A stretch of DNA of 64,000 nt from contig JAGVSM010001266.1 of the NCBI GenBank assembly GCA_022494885.1, positions 1 through 64,000 on the forward strand, read 5' to 3'. The position numbers and the translations under genes are program-made. Origin of the DNA: Micrasema longulum. Its lineage: Eukaryota > Arthropoda > Insecta > Trichoptera > Brachycentridae. Below are positions 33,999 to 46,900 of the stretch, one piece after another; positions within the stretch are counted from its first letter, which is position 1; every line of letters starts with the position of its first letter. The notes beneath the pieces were generated by a model. It saw only the letters and a list, made by a program, of their open reading frames with translations. It was not told the DNA's origin and ran no database searches.

Positions 33999-36900
33999 AT
34001 GAGAATCTGATTGCCCGTAATGTTATATCTAGGATATTACTAAATATACTTTCTATTCCGTTTCACCCCTTTAAATGAACTACCCTTTCATGTATTTTAC
34101 TTGACATAAAAGTACTAACATTTGTTTTTTCTCAAATGTACGTAAAATATTAAAATATATAATTTTGTAAGCCACTACGTCTGTGGTTCATATAAAGTCA
34201 TGTTAGTAGGTACACTTTTAAAATGATAATTGGGTAAGACACTATATCTACATCAGTATCTATAAGTGCATTTTGTGGCAAAAATAATGATACACAGATT
34301 GCACAGTCCAAAGAGAAACATACTTATGTAAATATAATTTGATAATGGAGGTAAAATCTTGCTGACGTAAATTTAGATGTAAATCACATGCAAGCCACGC
34401 GTGCACACGAGTTATTTAATAATTCCACATTTCATTTGCCGGTAAAATAAACAAAAAAGGCGACATCGTCAATAAAAACGTGTTCGCAAACAAAAATAAC
34501 AAACGTTTTATCACTTACACGTCCGATACACTCAAAATCCAGTTTGAAACTAACTAAAAACTGAAACTGAAAACTTACAAGATGTATAATTATCACAATA
34601 TTGTTTTGTATTAAAAACGAGACGCGTCCAGACTAACAAAAACGACGCTCTTCCGCTCAAACTCAAAACCTTAAAAAACTTCATAAAGCGATTCATAACA
34701 ACTGTACAACGTTATTCAATAACGACTCAAGCGACTTTTTGTACATTTTTTTTAATTTTCTCAAATTTTTCAAAAGTCTCTGTTTATATTTCACACATAG
34801 AAATGTGTTCTTCATGCGCCTGGGCACAAATATTCTCTTTATGTATATAAAAAAAAATCTAAACTTTTCGTTTTTTAATATTTTATTTCGAAACTGATTT
34901 CAGAATAAAAAAATAGTTTTCAGGTCAAATAAAATCAGATAACCACCCATCTCGAAAATAATATAAGTATTTATCTAATTAAAAAAGAACTTTACAATAA
35001 AAACAGTTAAACGCAAATTAATTAAACAAACTATTGTCTGCCTAAGGTGACTAATTATTTATTATAGTTTTGACGGTCAAACGGCTAAATTACTGATTCG
35101 CCATAAAGTGAATTTTGATGGAGAGACAATTAAATTTTTTTTAACTCTTAGGAATACCCCAGCTAAAATGCTATAAATATGACTTTAAAAACGTTATTAT
35201 GATTGTCATGTTAATGTTTCTAACTTTTTCATAATATTTCGAGTTTTCTGGGAAATTCATACATTTTTTCAAAAAACTTAGATGCGAGGATGCTATATGA
35301 CATCGCGCTGCTCTCGCTGTGACACGTTAAACAGCACTGATCTAATGTTACACCACCCGTTAGTGTAGAGGTACACCGGAAAGTTTAAAGGGGAAATGCA
35401 TGTAAAATGGAAAGCACAAAATCCGGTATTTTGTGGTTATGGCTGGAAATTGGCACCCAAATTGCAAAAAGTACCCTTGCCAACTGACCAAAATATCATG
35501 TATCATTAATCTGTAAAGCGATGAATGTTAATGTTTGCTGTTTGCGCGGGGGGAAAGCAAAGACAAGTATTAATTATTATTCAAAAAAATTGCCAGATAA
35601 TTATTTTAATTCGTTATAAACATTATAGGGTAGGATTATGCAAAAAATGGAGCCAGTGTGACGATTAACAAAAAAGTCATTGAAAAAAAATGCTACCAGG
35701 GGGAGCCTAGATACCTCATTTAGGCCCAGAAGGGTTTATGAAAAATAAGCAAAAAAAAAATTGTGTAGTAAATCAAGTCCAAAAAAATGTAGGTAAGACA
35801 TGTATTATGTAAACTACTGGGAATAATAAAATGTAGATTTTAATATAAACCTAATCGGCCATTTGTAAAAATAAGTTCAGTTTTGTGGGACAAAAATCCA
35901 TTTATTTTACAAATATTACAAAACGGTTTTTTGTGCCAAAATTTACGTCCGATATCCATGGGTGTTGGCTTATACGACACAGCTTAAAACACAAAAATAA
36001 TGGGTAGTATGTAAGTACCTAAGGCCAAAAAATTTTTTAGGTGTGAGACAAATAATTTATCATAATATCAACGGATCGCGGTTAAAACTATCAAGACAGT
36101 AATACATTAATCAACGCATTATTAAATATGATTTTGTATTTCACCAATAACACAACAACTTAACAATTGTTAAAAAGGCCTTTCAGTCAAAATATAAATT
36201 AATTAAATTACCTGTATATCATTTTTCGTTATTCGTTCTTATTATATTTTCGTGTAAATACATTTCATTTTATAATAAAGATATTAGTCCCGAAAATGTT
36301 ATTCAAAATTAGTGGATTTAATCTGTCATTTAATGTAATGCGAATAGTTTACATCAATTTTATGAGCATATTATAGGTATTCATTCAACGGCATCGAAAA
36401 AAATGTTACATAGTGTAAAAAAAATTACAATCTTCTCAAAAACTGCTTCATATTAATTTGTTAATATGATTAATTTCTGTACTACTTTTTGTGTAAAAAA
36501 TGTTTGATTATCATTTTCTGCTGAACTCATCATTACAAATAAAATATGAATTTCACTGTACGGCGACATTGGTTGGATGTTTTATGCTGAACGCAACCAA
36601 ATTATTCAACGATGATCCAAATAGCTGCCGCCACAAGTTAACTACACACAAACACAACACACGTCTCTTTTAAATACGGTTAGTAAAATTAGACACATTA
36701 TAAAAAGTGATGTTATTTTCCAGTGACATTAAAAAAACTTCTGTGATTTATTACAATGTGCCATCGTGACAATATTCAAGTTATCCATAACCTTGACATC
36801 GAGTAAACCAGTTGGTAACCATTTTTTTTTTTATCTTTTGTCTGGACCAGTGAAAATGTTTCATTCTAAATTCCCGCGTAAACATTATGAACGTCAAAAA

Positions 36901-37536
36901 TCGTTTATCCAAATGATATTTTTAGTATCTGTGGTCAGATTTTATTGGTTCCTTTTAAAAATATATCTGGTATTAATTTTCGAACTCCTAATGAAATATT
37001 TTAAAGGGGTTTTTTGTGAGTAGGTGTCCACTAATGTTTTACGTCCTATTTAAAGGTAATATAGTTACGAAAAATACATTTTGAATCATTTTGATCAAAT
37101 CAAATATAATTTTATTTTTTTCATAAATCGGAACGAAATTGTTTAAACTACAAACTTCGTCTAAATTCTGTTTGTAAGTATACAAAATAAAATGCAAATT
37201 AAAAGCTTTGAAATTGATTACTTTACAGAATGATTTTTTCAAATAAATAAACGTTTTGTTAGTACGTCACACTTTTAATGCGCTTCTTATTGAATTTTTC
37301 CTTTTGAATGTTTCTATCTTTATGTCTATGAAAGTATGAACTATGTGGTTTGTGGTTAAATTGACATTTCGCCAATTTCGCGGGTATTCGATTGTTTCAA
37401 GTTCAAACAAAAATAAAATACTTCACAAATATTCTTACATAAAATAAGAGATTTCTCGTGTTTCTGCTTAGTTCTCGTTCCCAGTTTAATGATTGGTAGT
37501 CTCGATCATTTGCAATTCACATAATACCTGGTTACA
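33999..37536. other. Intergenic region between PHGDH and XPC
   Basis: AT-rich, no gene or named repeat seen. Both genes point away from it, so it should hold both promoters, but no TATA box, initiator or CpG cluster could be supported by eye. 35280-35560 is somewhat less AT-rich and unassigned. Confidence 0.4.
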
Positions 37537-37936
37537 ATGCCGACTCGCGGAAAACGTTCTCTAAAACAAACTCCGAAGTATAAAGACAGTGACGAATCTG
37601 AAGGCGATGGGGACTTTGAAGATTCAGGGTCCGAAGCATCAATTCATGATGCGGACTGCGACGACGAGTCAGATAGTTCGGTTGATGAGTTTGAAGAGGA
37701 AGAAGTTACCACAAAGACCAAAACAAAAACTCCTCAAAGAAAGTCAGCAGTACCGAAAATAATTCCTGTGAAAAGTAAAATTTCAATGGCTACACTTAAG
37801 CGCAATCTTCAGTCTGCTGGTGCTAAAATAAATACATCAGGAGATTCTCCAACAGATCCCGAAGTACCCTTTTCTATCAAGGACTTAACGGACACAGAAA
37901 AGCTTTTGCCTTCCTTCTTGAATCTATCGGAAAGTG
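37537..37936 (+). CDS. XPC: XPC exon 1, acidic N terminus
   Basis: ATG CCG ACT in a modest start context (ttacaATGcc); 133 codons plus one base, donor gtaatt. Asp/Glu/Ser-rich ([16 protein letters not shown]), as in XPC N termini, which bind DNA and repair partners. Transcription start not identifiable by eye. Confidence 0.9.
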
Positions 37937-40900
37937 GTAATTATTGTGTTATATATGAATAATATATTTATATTTAGTACACAGAGCATCATATTTGCAA
38001 ACTATACCTTTGCTATTTATAAGAATTATTAAATCTTGTGTTTTGAAATGCGTCAACATTTTGAGCAAAACTAATATAAATGTTTTAAGACATCTTTGGT
38101 TTCGACTACAAACATCACTAAATAATTCCAAGGATATGATACTTAATAAATAAAATGAATATTAATTTATAATCAAATATTTAATGATGCTTTTATTAAA
38201 TAATTATTTTCTGTATAATAATATCACTGTTTCATTTGAGTTTATTTATTTTTGTAACAAAACAAAATATAACTAGTTGCTTGACTTGGAGAACACCGTC
38301 TCAGGCTGGAAAAAAACAGATTCAATCTTAACTCATGGAAGCATTTCCCGAGCAATAGAGTTATTGATGGTCGGAATAAGCTGCCACAATAGCTGGTCTC
38401 AACCTATAGTCTCAAAAAGTAAAAAAATGGACTAGATTTGTTTTTGGATAAGTTAAAGTGTGTCTAACTTATATTTAAATGGATTAAAGCATATCAGCTT
38501 TAAGCTGCTCACTTTAAATTAAATAATTATAATAACTGCCTTTTTTTCTACAGCATGCGGAGTAACAAGAATTATAATTCCACAAATATTTGAAAATGTG
38601 AATTCGTAACAAAAAATAAGCATTTTTGAATGTTTAATAATAACATTGTTAGGAAATAACAAATAGCAACGAGAAAATAATAAACTTTATGGTCACCGAA
38701 TTATCAGCACAATGGCTGACAAATGCCTATAGAACAGCGCAAAACTGTTCTAGATGGAGGGAGACTGTCAACAGACGAGCCATGTCTGGAGTCGGGCGTG
38801 ATCACCATCCTCCGAAATAAGGCGCAAATTAAAGACAGTTGTACAATATTACTTTTTAAACATTCTCATTTTTTATAATAATGTGTTATTTTTATATATA
38901 TCTCAATTTGATTGATTTTTAAAATGATACGTATTGACTGTGATATAGTATTTTGTAAAGTACATGTATAGAAATAAATAGATTGAATTGAAAATATGTA
39001 ATTTTAGATTCTGATGGGAGTGATAATGAAACTAAAGATAAGTCATCTCCAGTCAATCCACTGGAATATAAGACATTTATTCAGAAGAACAAACATGCCG
39101 AGGATATCAAAATCAAAGTTGAAAAACCTGATGGTGCCTCGAACCAGCCCGGACGACTTAGTGATTCTGGGACGGACAGTGAAATGGAAGATGTTAATTC
39201 TGAATTACAGGCAAGACATATTATGTGTATTCTAATATATTAGTTTTTTATTAAAAAATATCAAACTGTAATATTTTTGTCACCTTTCGATAAGGACTAT
39301 CTGTCCACAAAACAAACAGCTTTGAAATCAAGCACTAATTTGAGTCTACTAAAATCAAGATTTGATTTTAGTATAAAAGTTATTAATTAATAATATATAA
39401 AGGGTTTTTCAATTGGCGTGGGTAGATTTTGACGGCCCGTGGCGGCTATTTTGTCTTGATGACATCTGTCAAATATTTTTTTTATTATTCAGTTATTTAT
39501 GCTTAATCACCATGTCAAGTTACACAATTGAACAGCACGTTCAAATGATAAAATTTTATTATCAAAATGAGTGTTCGTTAGTGCAAACATTGGTGCACTG
39601 CGCCCATTTTACTGTAGAAGTGGTGGCCCTTCACAGTCAACTCTTCAACGTTTGGTGGCCAAATTTGAGATGACCAGTTCGAAAATCTATCAGCCAACAC
39701 CCGTACGTTCAAGGAATGCAAGATCGGCTGAGAACATCTCGGCTGCCCGTGAAAGTGTACAGCAGAATCCGAGGCAGTCGATTCCTCGCTGTGCACAAGA
39801 ACTCGGCTTTTCGCAGACTTCAACTTGGCGAATATTGCGTCGGGACTTAAGCCTACACCCGTACAAGATTCAACTGACTCAGGAGCTCAAAGTTCATGAC
39901 CATAGATAACCCTGATTATTCGCTGACTGGGCTTCGAATCGTCTGGAAGGCGACCCCAATTTTTGCCAAAAATTTGTTTTTAGCGACGAGGCGCCTTTTT
40001 GGATGAATGGCTGTGTTAACAAGCAAAATAGCCATATATCGGACGACACCAACCCACACGAGGTTCACCAGATGATAATGTATCCTCAAAAAGTTCCCCT
40101 TTGGTGTGGATTTTGGGCCAGCGGCGTCATTGGTCCGTACTTCTTCGAAAACGGTGTTGGTGAGGCGGTCACCATCAACGGCGAGCGCTACAGAACGATG
40201 ATAACTAATTTTTTATCGCCCAAATTGAACCATATGGACCCAGACAACATGTGGTTTTAGCAGGACAGCACTTTGTGCCACACAGCGGACGCCACAATTG
40301 ACATTCCGCATGAACGATTTGAGGGTAAGGTTATCTCTTGCAGGGGTGATCTGAATTGGCCACCAAGGTCATGCGATTTGACCCCGCCGAAAGATAATGC
40401 CTTCACTGGGGTGTCCCGTACCCGGGAAAACATTTTACATCATTTTGGAACATTCCTTAAATACACACTAAACATAATTAAATCATAAAAAACATACTCA
40501 CAAAAACTTATTTTCTTGTACCTATTTGATCCACTTGTCGATCCATTCACCGCCCACTTCCATTATCCATTTCTTAATAGCAATTTTATAATTAGATCAC
40601 TTACTAAATAGATACCATAGTAATATTCTTATTAATTACAAGAGATGGAGAATAGTTTTGAAAATAGAATGTGGAAGTCTGGGAATTTTTATTAAAAAAA
40701 TAAAATAATATGAACGTTTTGCTTACTCTGTAGGCTATTTTTTGTTGGGTTAAATTTCAAATGGTCTGTTTTTGTTTTACCTTTTACAGGCAAGTAATGA
40801 TGACTCCCAAGGAACATCAAAGAAATTAAATTTCCAATATCTCACTGACCACGCTAAGAAGCTGGCAGAGGCCAAGCAGAGTTTAGAGTCGTACAACAAG

Positions 40901-43900
40901 CGCCACTCGGGGCCTACTCGTCAGGAGGAAACGCTTCGAATTGACGAACTGTTAGCCATCGGAGAGACTGACAAAGTGGAGGAAAAAATATCCTCCGGTC
41001 AAGATGATACAAGCGACTCTGATGTTGAGGATCTAGAAGAAGTAAAAGGTAACTTACCAATAATTGATGTATTGACATCTATGTATTTTTATTAGTCAAA
41101 TCCATCTATGCATTTCTAAATTTTTTTTTCTAATTAATTAATTTCTAATTAATTTTAATTTCTAATTAACTATTTCCATTTGAAATTTTTATTAAAAGTT
41201 AATAATGCTGAACAAACAAAATACCAATTAAATAATTTTTCTCTCTGCTCTTAAATTCAAAATTCAAACTGAAGTGAAATATGTGGAATTATTGTATTAC
41301 AACTTACGGCGTGTACAATGTGTAAAAAGATTTTTTGTTTTTTTGCGATGGCAAATATTGCTATTGTAATGTAAATAAAGGCACAATTCTGTTGAAAGCA
41401 TGTTATATTTGGTAAAATTGTTAATAATGTAGTTTATGTTTTATTATTATCATCATTCCTTGTCCAAAGAGCCTCCATGCATCTCTATCGGCTGCCAACT
41501 CCTTTAAATTTATTTTTATACTGTGCAAAAATGTTTTTAAAAAACTCAAACCCTCAAATTCTTAAAATTTTAGGTGAATCAAAATCCAATATTCCCAAAG
41601 GAGGAATACAGCTGATATTAGATTTGCCAACTGACCGACCCAAGGCCAAAAATAAACAACTCGATTTAGAAATGATGCTGAAGCGTCGCATGAACCGAGT
41701 AAAAAAAGAATATCAAGTTTTCACACACAAAGTTCACGTCCTCTGCTGGCTTGGGCACGGGAATTTTGTCAATAAAACTATCAACTATCAAAGCATTATG
41801 GCCTCCGCACTTTCCCTTATACCATCTGAACAATGTTATCCAGAGAACCGTATAGATATTAAATATGTGGAACAAATCACCAAGTGGTACAACGGCGCCA
41901 TGAACTTGAAAGAAGATAAAGCTGAATTAAAATACAAACCCAACAAACGGCCCCTTAGTTTAGCCCTGCTTCAGCAAATTGATAAGAAAACGGCAACTAC
42001 CAAGAAGAATTTGGCCCTTATATTTGCGTCTATGTTGAGGGCTCTAGGAATAAAATGCAGAATAGTTTTTTCATTTCGTGTAGTTCCTCTTAGACCTCCC
42101 GATACCGAGCTATGTTCACTTTCCATCAAAAACCGAGAACCTTCAAGTAAAAAAAAAGGTAAAGAAGGCGAAACTTCTAAACATTTTAAAACAACGCCAT
42201 CTACATCCACGAGTAAAAATGATAAAACCAAAATAACTACGGAATCCAAATCCGATAAAAGTAAAAAAAAATCTGCACAACCAAAGAAAGTATCAGGAAA
42301 AACATGCAAATCTGATACTCTTCAAAATATTCCCCAGTTAGATGGTGCTGATGATCGTGATCTTTCAACGAGTGGAACCAGAACCTCCCGTGTCCGAAAT
42401 AAGAATAAACCTTTAACTCTCAGCAAGAAAAATGCCTCAAATGCATCTGAAAGTAATTTAAAATCTCCGACACCATCAGGCTCTAATTTATCCTACTGGG
42501 ATGAACTTATGAAGAACTCAGAATGTGAAATGCCAGCGGTTGAAAAGCGAGTCAGCCACAGGAGTTTACAACTTAAAAGCCCCTCTCAAGATGTTTTTAA
42601 ATCAAAAGTTAAAACAGAAGTTTTCTCACCCATTTCGTCTATCTTCAATGAATCTACTGTTTCAATAGGAAATGCTCCTTTTGTTGAAAATGAGAATATT
42701 TTAGTCAACGCTATCAAAAAAGAGAAAAATATAGTTTTTTCTAAAGTTTTGAAAAACATTTTACCTAGTGCTTTAGAAAGTCCAAAGAATCTAAGTTCAT
42801 CAAAAGCATCAACATCGCAAAATGGTACTAAAGAATCTACATCGCAAAAAGGTCGCAAATCAACTTTACAGAAGAAAACTGTTGATTCTGATAAGAAAAG
42901 CATTCAAAAGTTAAAGAAATCGGATGAGTTGTCATTATCAAAAAAGTTGTTATTATTACCCTTACCAAGTAAGGGTAGTAATATTATCGAACCAAATCCA
43001 ACTAATGGCAGGAAACAATCTCAATCTTCTAATTCAGAAACGGTTCTTGTTACAAAGAAATCGAGAACAACTAAAGGTCCTGACTCGGGCTTGACTAAAG
43101 AAATCCAAGAAGTTACTACTCGTCCAAATAGTCGAAGCTCGCAACGATTAAAAGCATCTTCCAAGGAAGCTACTGCATTACCCAAACCTACAGCGTCGAA
43201 AAAAACTACCGCAACCAATGAAGTAACTTCTTCAAAAAAAAATCCTTCATTATCTCGAGAAATTGTTAGTTCAACTTCGAGCCGAAGAACAGCAGCTCCC
43301 GTTGAAAAGAAAAAATCTGCTGTTGTTCCACCGTCTAAAACGTCCAGTATAGAAAAGCATCCTCCAAAGCCAGTGAGTCAAGCTAAAAACACCCAGAGAA
43401 GAGCTAAGTCTGTTATTCCTCAAGAAGTGAGCAAATATTTCAGTTCTCCCGATAGCTCAGATAACAGAATTGGGCAAAAAAATCAGAGAAAATCCTGTGA
43501 TAAAAGAGTCAGTCATAGGGATTTATTGAATAAATCATTGCCAAGCGGTAGTGGATCTCCCGTCAAGAAGGTTGCTGATGTCACGAAAGGTCTTGTCTCT
43601 TTGGTAAAGGATAGAATAAGAGAAAGCAAAGCACAAGCAAGATCCAAGTTAGTCAAAGGTAAATGTTGAACATAGCACTATGATTATGTAGTATATACTA
43701 TTCTTAAAATATTTTGCTGTAAGGAATAATAATCATGGCCAATTTGCCAGTGCAGTTTTCATGTTATATCATCTCTAAAATAAGATTTTTCTAATAAGAA
43801 ATGCTTCATTATTATATTGCAAATAAATAACGAGGAAGTGTTTTGTTTTTTTCATGTAGGTACTATTCTACGAAATAGTAATGAAAACAGTCCTAAATGA

Positions 43901-46900
43901 GAAAGTTTGGTGGTTTTTAATTTTTTTTTTATTTGTTGGTAGAAGTTTTTTACTAAGCCGTAGTTTTAAACTAAGCCGATTTAAAAAAAAAAAAATTTAT
44001 GTATCGTATTATCAGTGCTATGATTTTTTAAAGTTTTGTATTTCTGAAATTACTCCGCATGTGACATCTCAATTCCGCTTCTTCTCAGTCAGTTCTGCTG
44101 ATTGGTCCGTTGGCGGTAAGTAAACCGGAAATCTTCCGCAACTCTCTTATCATTGGTTAACTCATATGAACTAGTGACATCGTTCAAAGTAGTTTTTAAT
44201 AAAATATTTTTTAATGTTTTTTTGTACGTTTTTAAGAAACTTTTCCGTATAATTTAATGCCAAACATTTTTTGTATCCAATTTCCCGTAGGGCTGAAGTT
44301 CCTCATTGACCATTGTAATCATTTACAAATTATACCAGCGGCAACTTTGACAGATTGCAATAGCGTGGTATTTTTTTATCTTTCGATTTTCGATATCAAT
44401 TTTTCATCATACAATTAAATGTTTGTATTGTTATTAAGGCTTAGATAACATCTTAATGCAATTTCAGGTAGCAGTAAACTTCCTCATTTCAATTTTTAAG
44501 TGCTGATATGGTTCAATAAATGGTTTTCAGGTAAAATAAAGGTTATTTCTGATGACGACAGTGATTATGTAGAAGAAGTAGTTCCACAAGCTCGAGCCGG
44601 TAGAGACTCTCGCAGTAGTGATGCAGACTTCAAACCCAGCAAGAAGCGTCCCCCAGCCACTCTAAAGACGATCAAAGATCGGAGAGTCCTGTCCACCGAT
44701 GATGAGCAGTCCGTAGATGGTGCCAAAAGAAAGGGAGTAAATGTGTGGTGTGAGGTGTTCGTAGAAGAGGAAGAGCAATGGATTGCTGTAGACGTAGTGA
44801 AGGCTCAGGTCCATTGTGGAAGGGAAATATATGTATGTTCACTATTTAATTATAATTATTACTGTTTTTTGTCATGCTCTTAATCAAATCATATTTAGTT
44901 AAGATAATAAAACCATGGAAATATTACACCAGACTCCCATTTCACACGATGGATATGTTTCACGTAATACCATGAAAAAAGAAACCGTGTGTTAAAAATA
45001 GTATTGTATAAACATTGCGATTGGATCAGTTCGTTAACTTGATACAATTTCAACTAATATTTAATATATCAGCCGATTATTGTGTTTTATAAACGTTCAT
45101 AGCGTTACGAGTCCTTAAATCTATGCTTAAATGGTTACTAGCCAATTTTGGCCGTTTAAATGCATTACGATCCGTTACCTTCGGCGCCGCTGACGTATTT
45201 GACATGACAGTTGTTTTATATACATATTCCGTTCGTCAAAATGGTCTTCATTTCTGTTGTAATCTATTTAACCTTTTGTTGTTTAGTTCATTCAAATAGA
45301 CGAGTTGAAATTATTCAAATAAATGTTTCTGTTTAGTCTAATGGATAAATATATTGAGTAATTAAAGAAAACTTATTTGAAACATTGTTTATTGATATAA
45401 ATGTATACAAAAATAATAGATAATAGTAAAAACTATCCATCGTTATCTGCTGCTTTCTTGCTCTCATTGCTCTCATTGCTCTCATTGCTCTCATTGCTCT
45501 CATTGCTCTCATTTAATTTTTTACCTCTTTTTGTGTAAAAACTTTGTTTGAAATCGTCAAGTATTTGTAATTTGATGTATTTTTTAATCCAGTGGATAGC
45601 AATGCGCACCATTCGCGCTTGACAAAAAGAGCTTAGATAAAAAGTTTTTTCATAGACAATTGACAAAACAATGTAGAAGCTGGGACTAAAATTTGTATTT
45701 CTATGAATATGCTTACCGGCGACCGTCCCTTAACAAAAATGGTTTATAGAACAAAAAACCGTCGGTTATTGTAATGAACGGTCAACGGTTCGTAACACTT
45801 ACGGAAGTTTGATAGATGTTTATAAAATCGGCCCTAAAGCATTTAGAAGCAGTACATATGTTTATTAAGCAAATGTATGTGTTTCCAGTCACGTGCAACA
45901 CACCCAGTAACATACATAGTGGCTTGGGATTCCGAGGGGCATGTGAAGGATGTGACCAGGCGCTATGTCCCACACTGGAACACTGCCACCAGGAAGCTGA
46001 GGATGAATCCTTCTTGGTATGATGAAGCCATGAAGCCCTGGTCAGCTCCACCGAGTTTGCGAGAAAAACAGGAGGACAAGCAGCTGGACAGGATGCAGTT
46101 AGATGCACCACTACCACAATCCATTGTCGAGTAAGTCAACAATTATTCTAAGTTTATATGATATTGTACTGTATGTTTTGTTATTGTTTTCAAAATACTT
46201 TGTCTTTTATTTGACAAGCGTACGAAAAGCGGTTTGTCTCTTAGAAATGATTGTGAGACTATATTTCGGTATTTATATTGCGAGCTGCGATAGGTGTCAC
46301 CGGCCCGTAGATATAAATAATTTTTCAAGGTACTGTCGGCTGACAGTCTGCTTCTAGATTCGGCGGAGTCCAGGAATGTTTGTGTGAAGATTTGTAGGTG
46401 TAGTGGCAGAGTAATCGGCGAAATGGAGTTAAACTAGAGTTCTGTCAACCCTTCCATAAAGCGATTCATTCGTATTCGTGTTCACACGTATGTGTTATGT
46501 AGAAACCACTACCACGTTATATGGGAACCGCAATATAAGAATCTCGGAATCAATACAAATCCGATTATTCGTACCGCGTTATATAGAAACCACATTAAGT
46601 AAATTCCAGAAATAATGAAATTGTACATATGTAAATCAGATCGATTTGTTTTGCATTACATTCATGTGTAAAAATTTCATTCTCAAAGTCCATGTTTTGA
46701 AGGATATATTTAATAAATAAAATCGTAAATGGAAATGAATATTTATAATTCTACATATTTAAATGTATGCTTATTAAATATGACACTTCTTTATTACCTT
46801 CTCTAAAATGTTCTTCATCTCTCTTGTAATATGTAAATATTAACTGCTCCTCAGGGAGTTGAAACCAGTCCTTGTCTACAAAAATTTGGACAAACTCAAA

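Noticed and set aside
39014..39235. Frame beginning at ATG 39014 as a separate protein
   Set aside because: Out of frame with XPC exon 2 and without homology-like features; the XPC reading explains the DNA.
46480..46620. Second pogo/Tigger-type terminal sequence (CGCGTTATATAGAAACCAC)
   Set aside because: Suggestive of such ends, but only a single degenerate stretch with no partner end or coding sequence; not enough to annotate.
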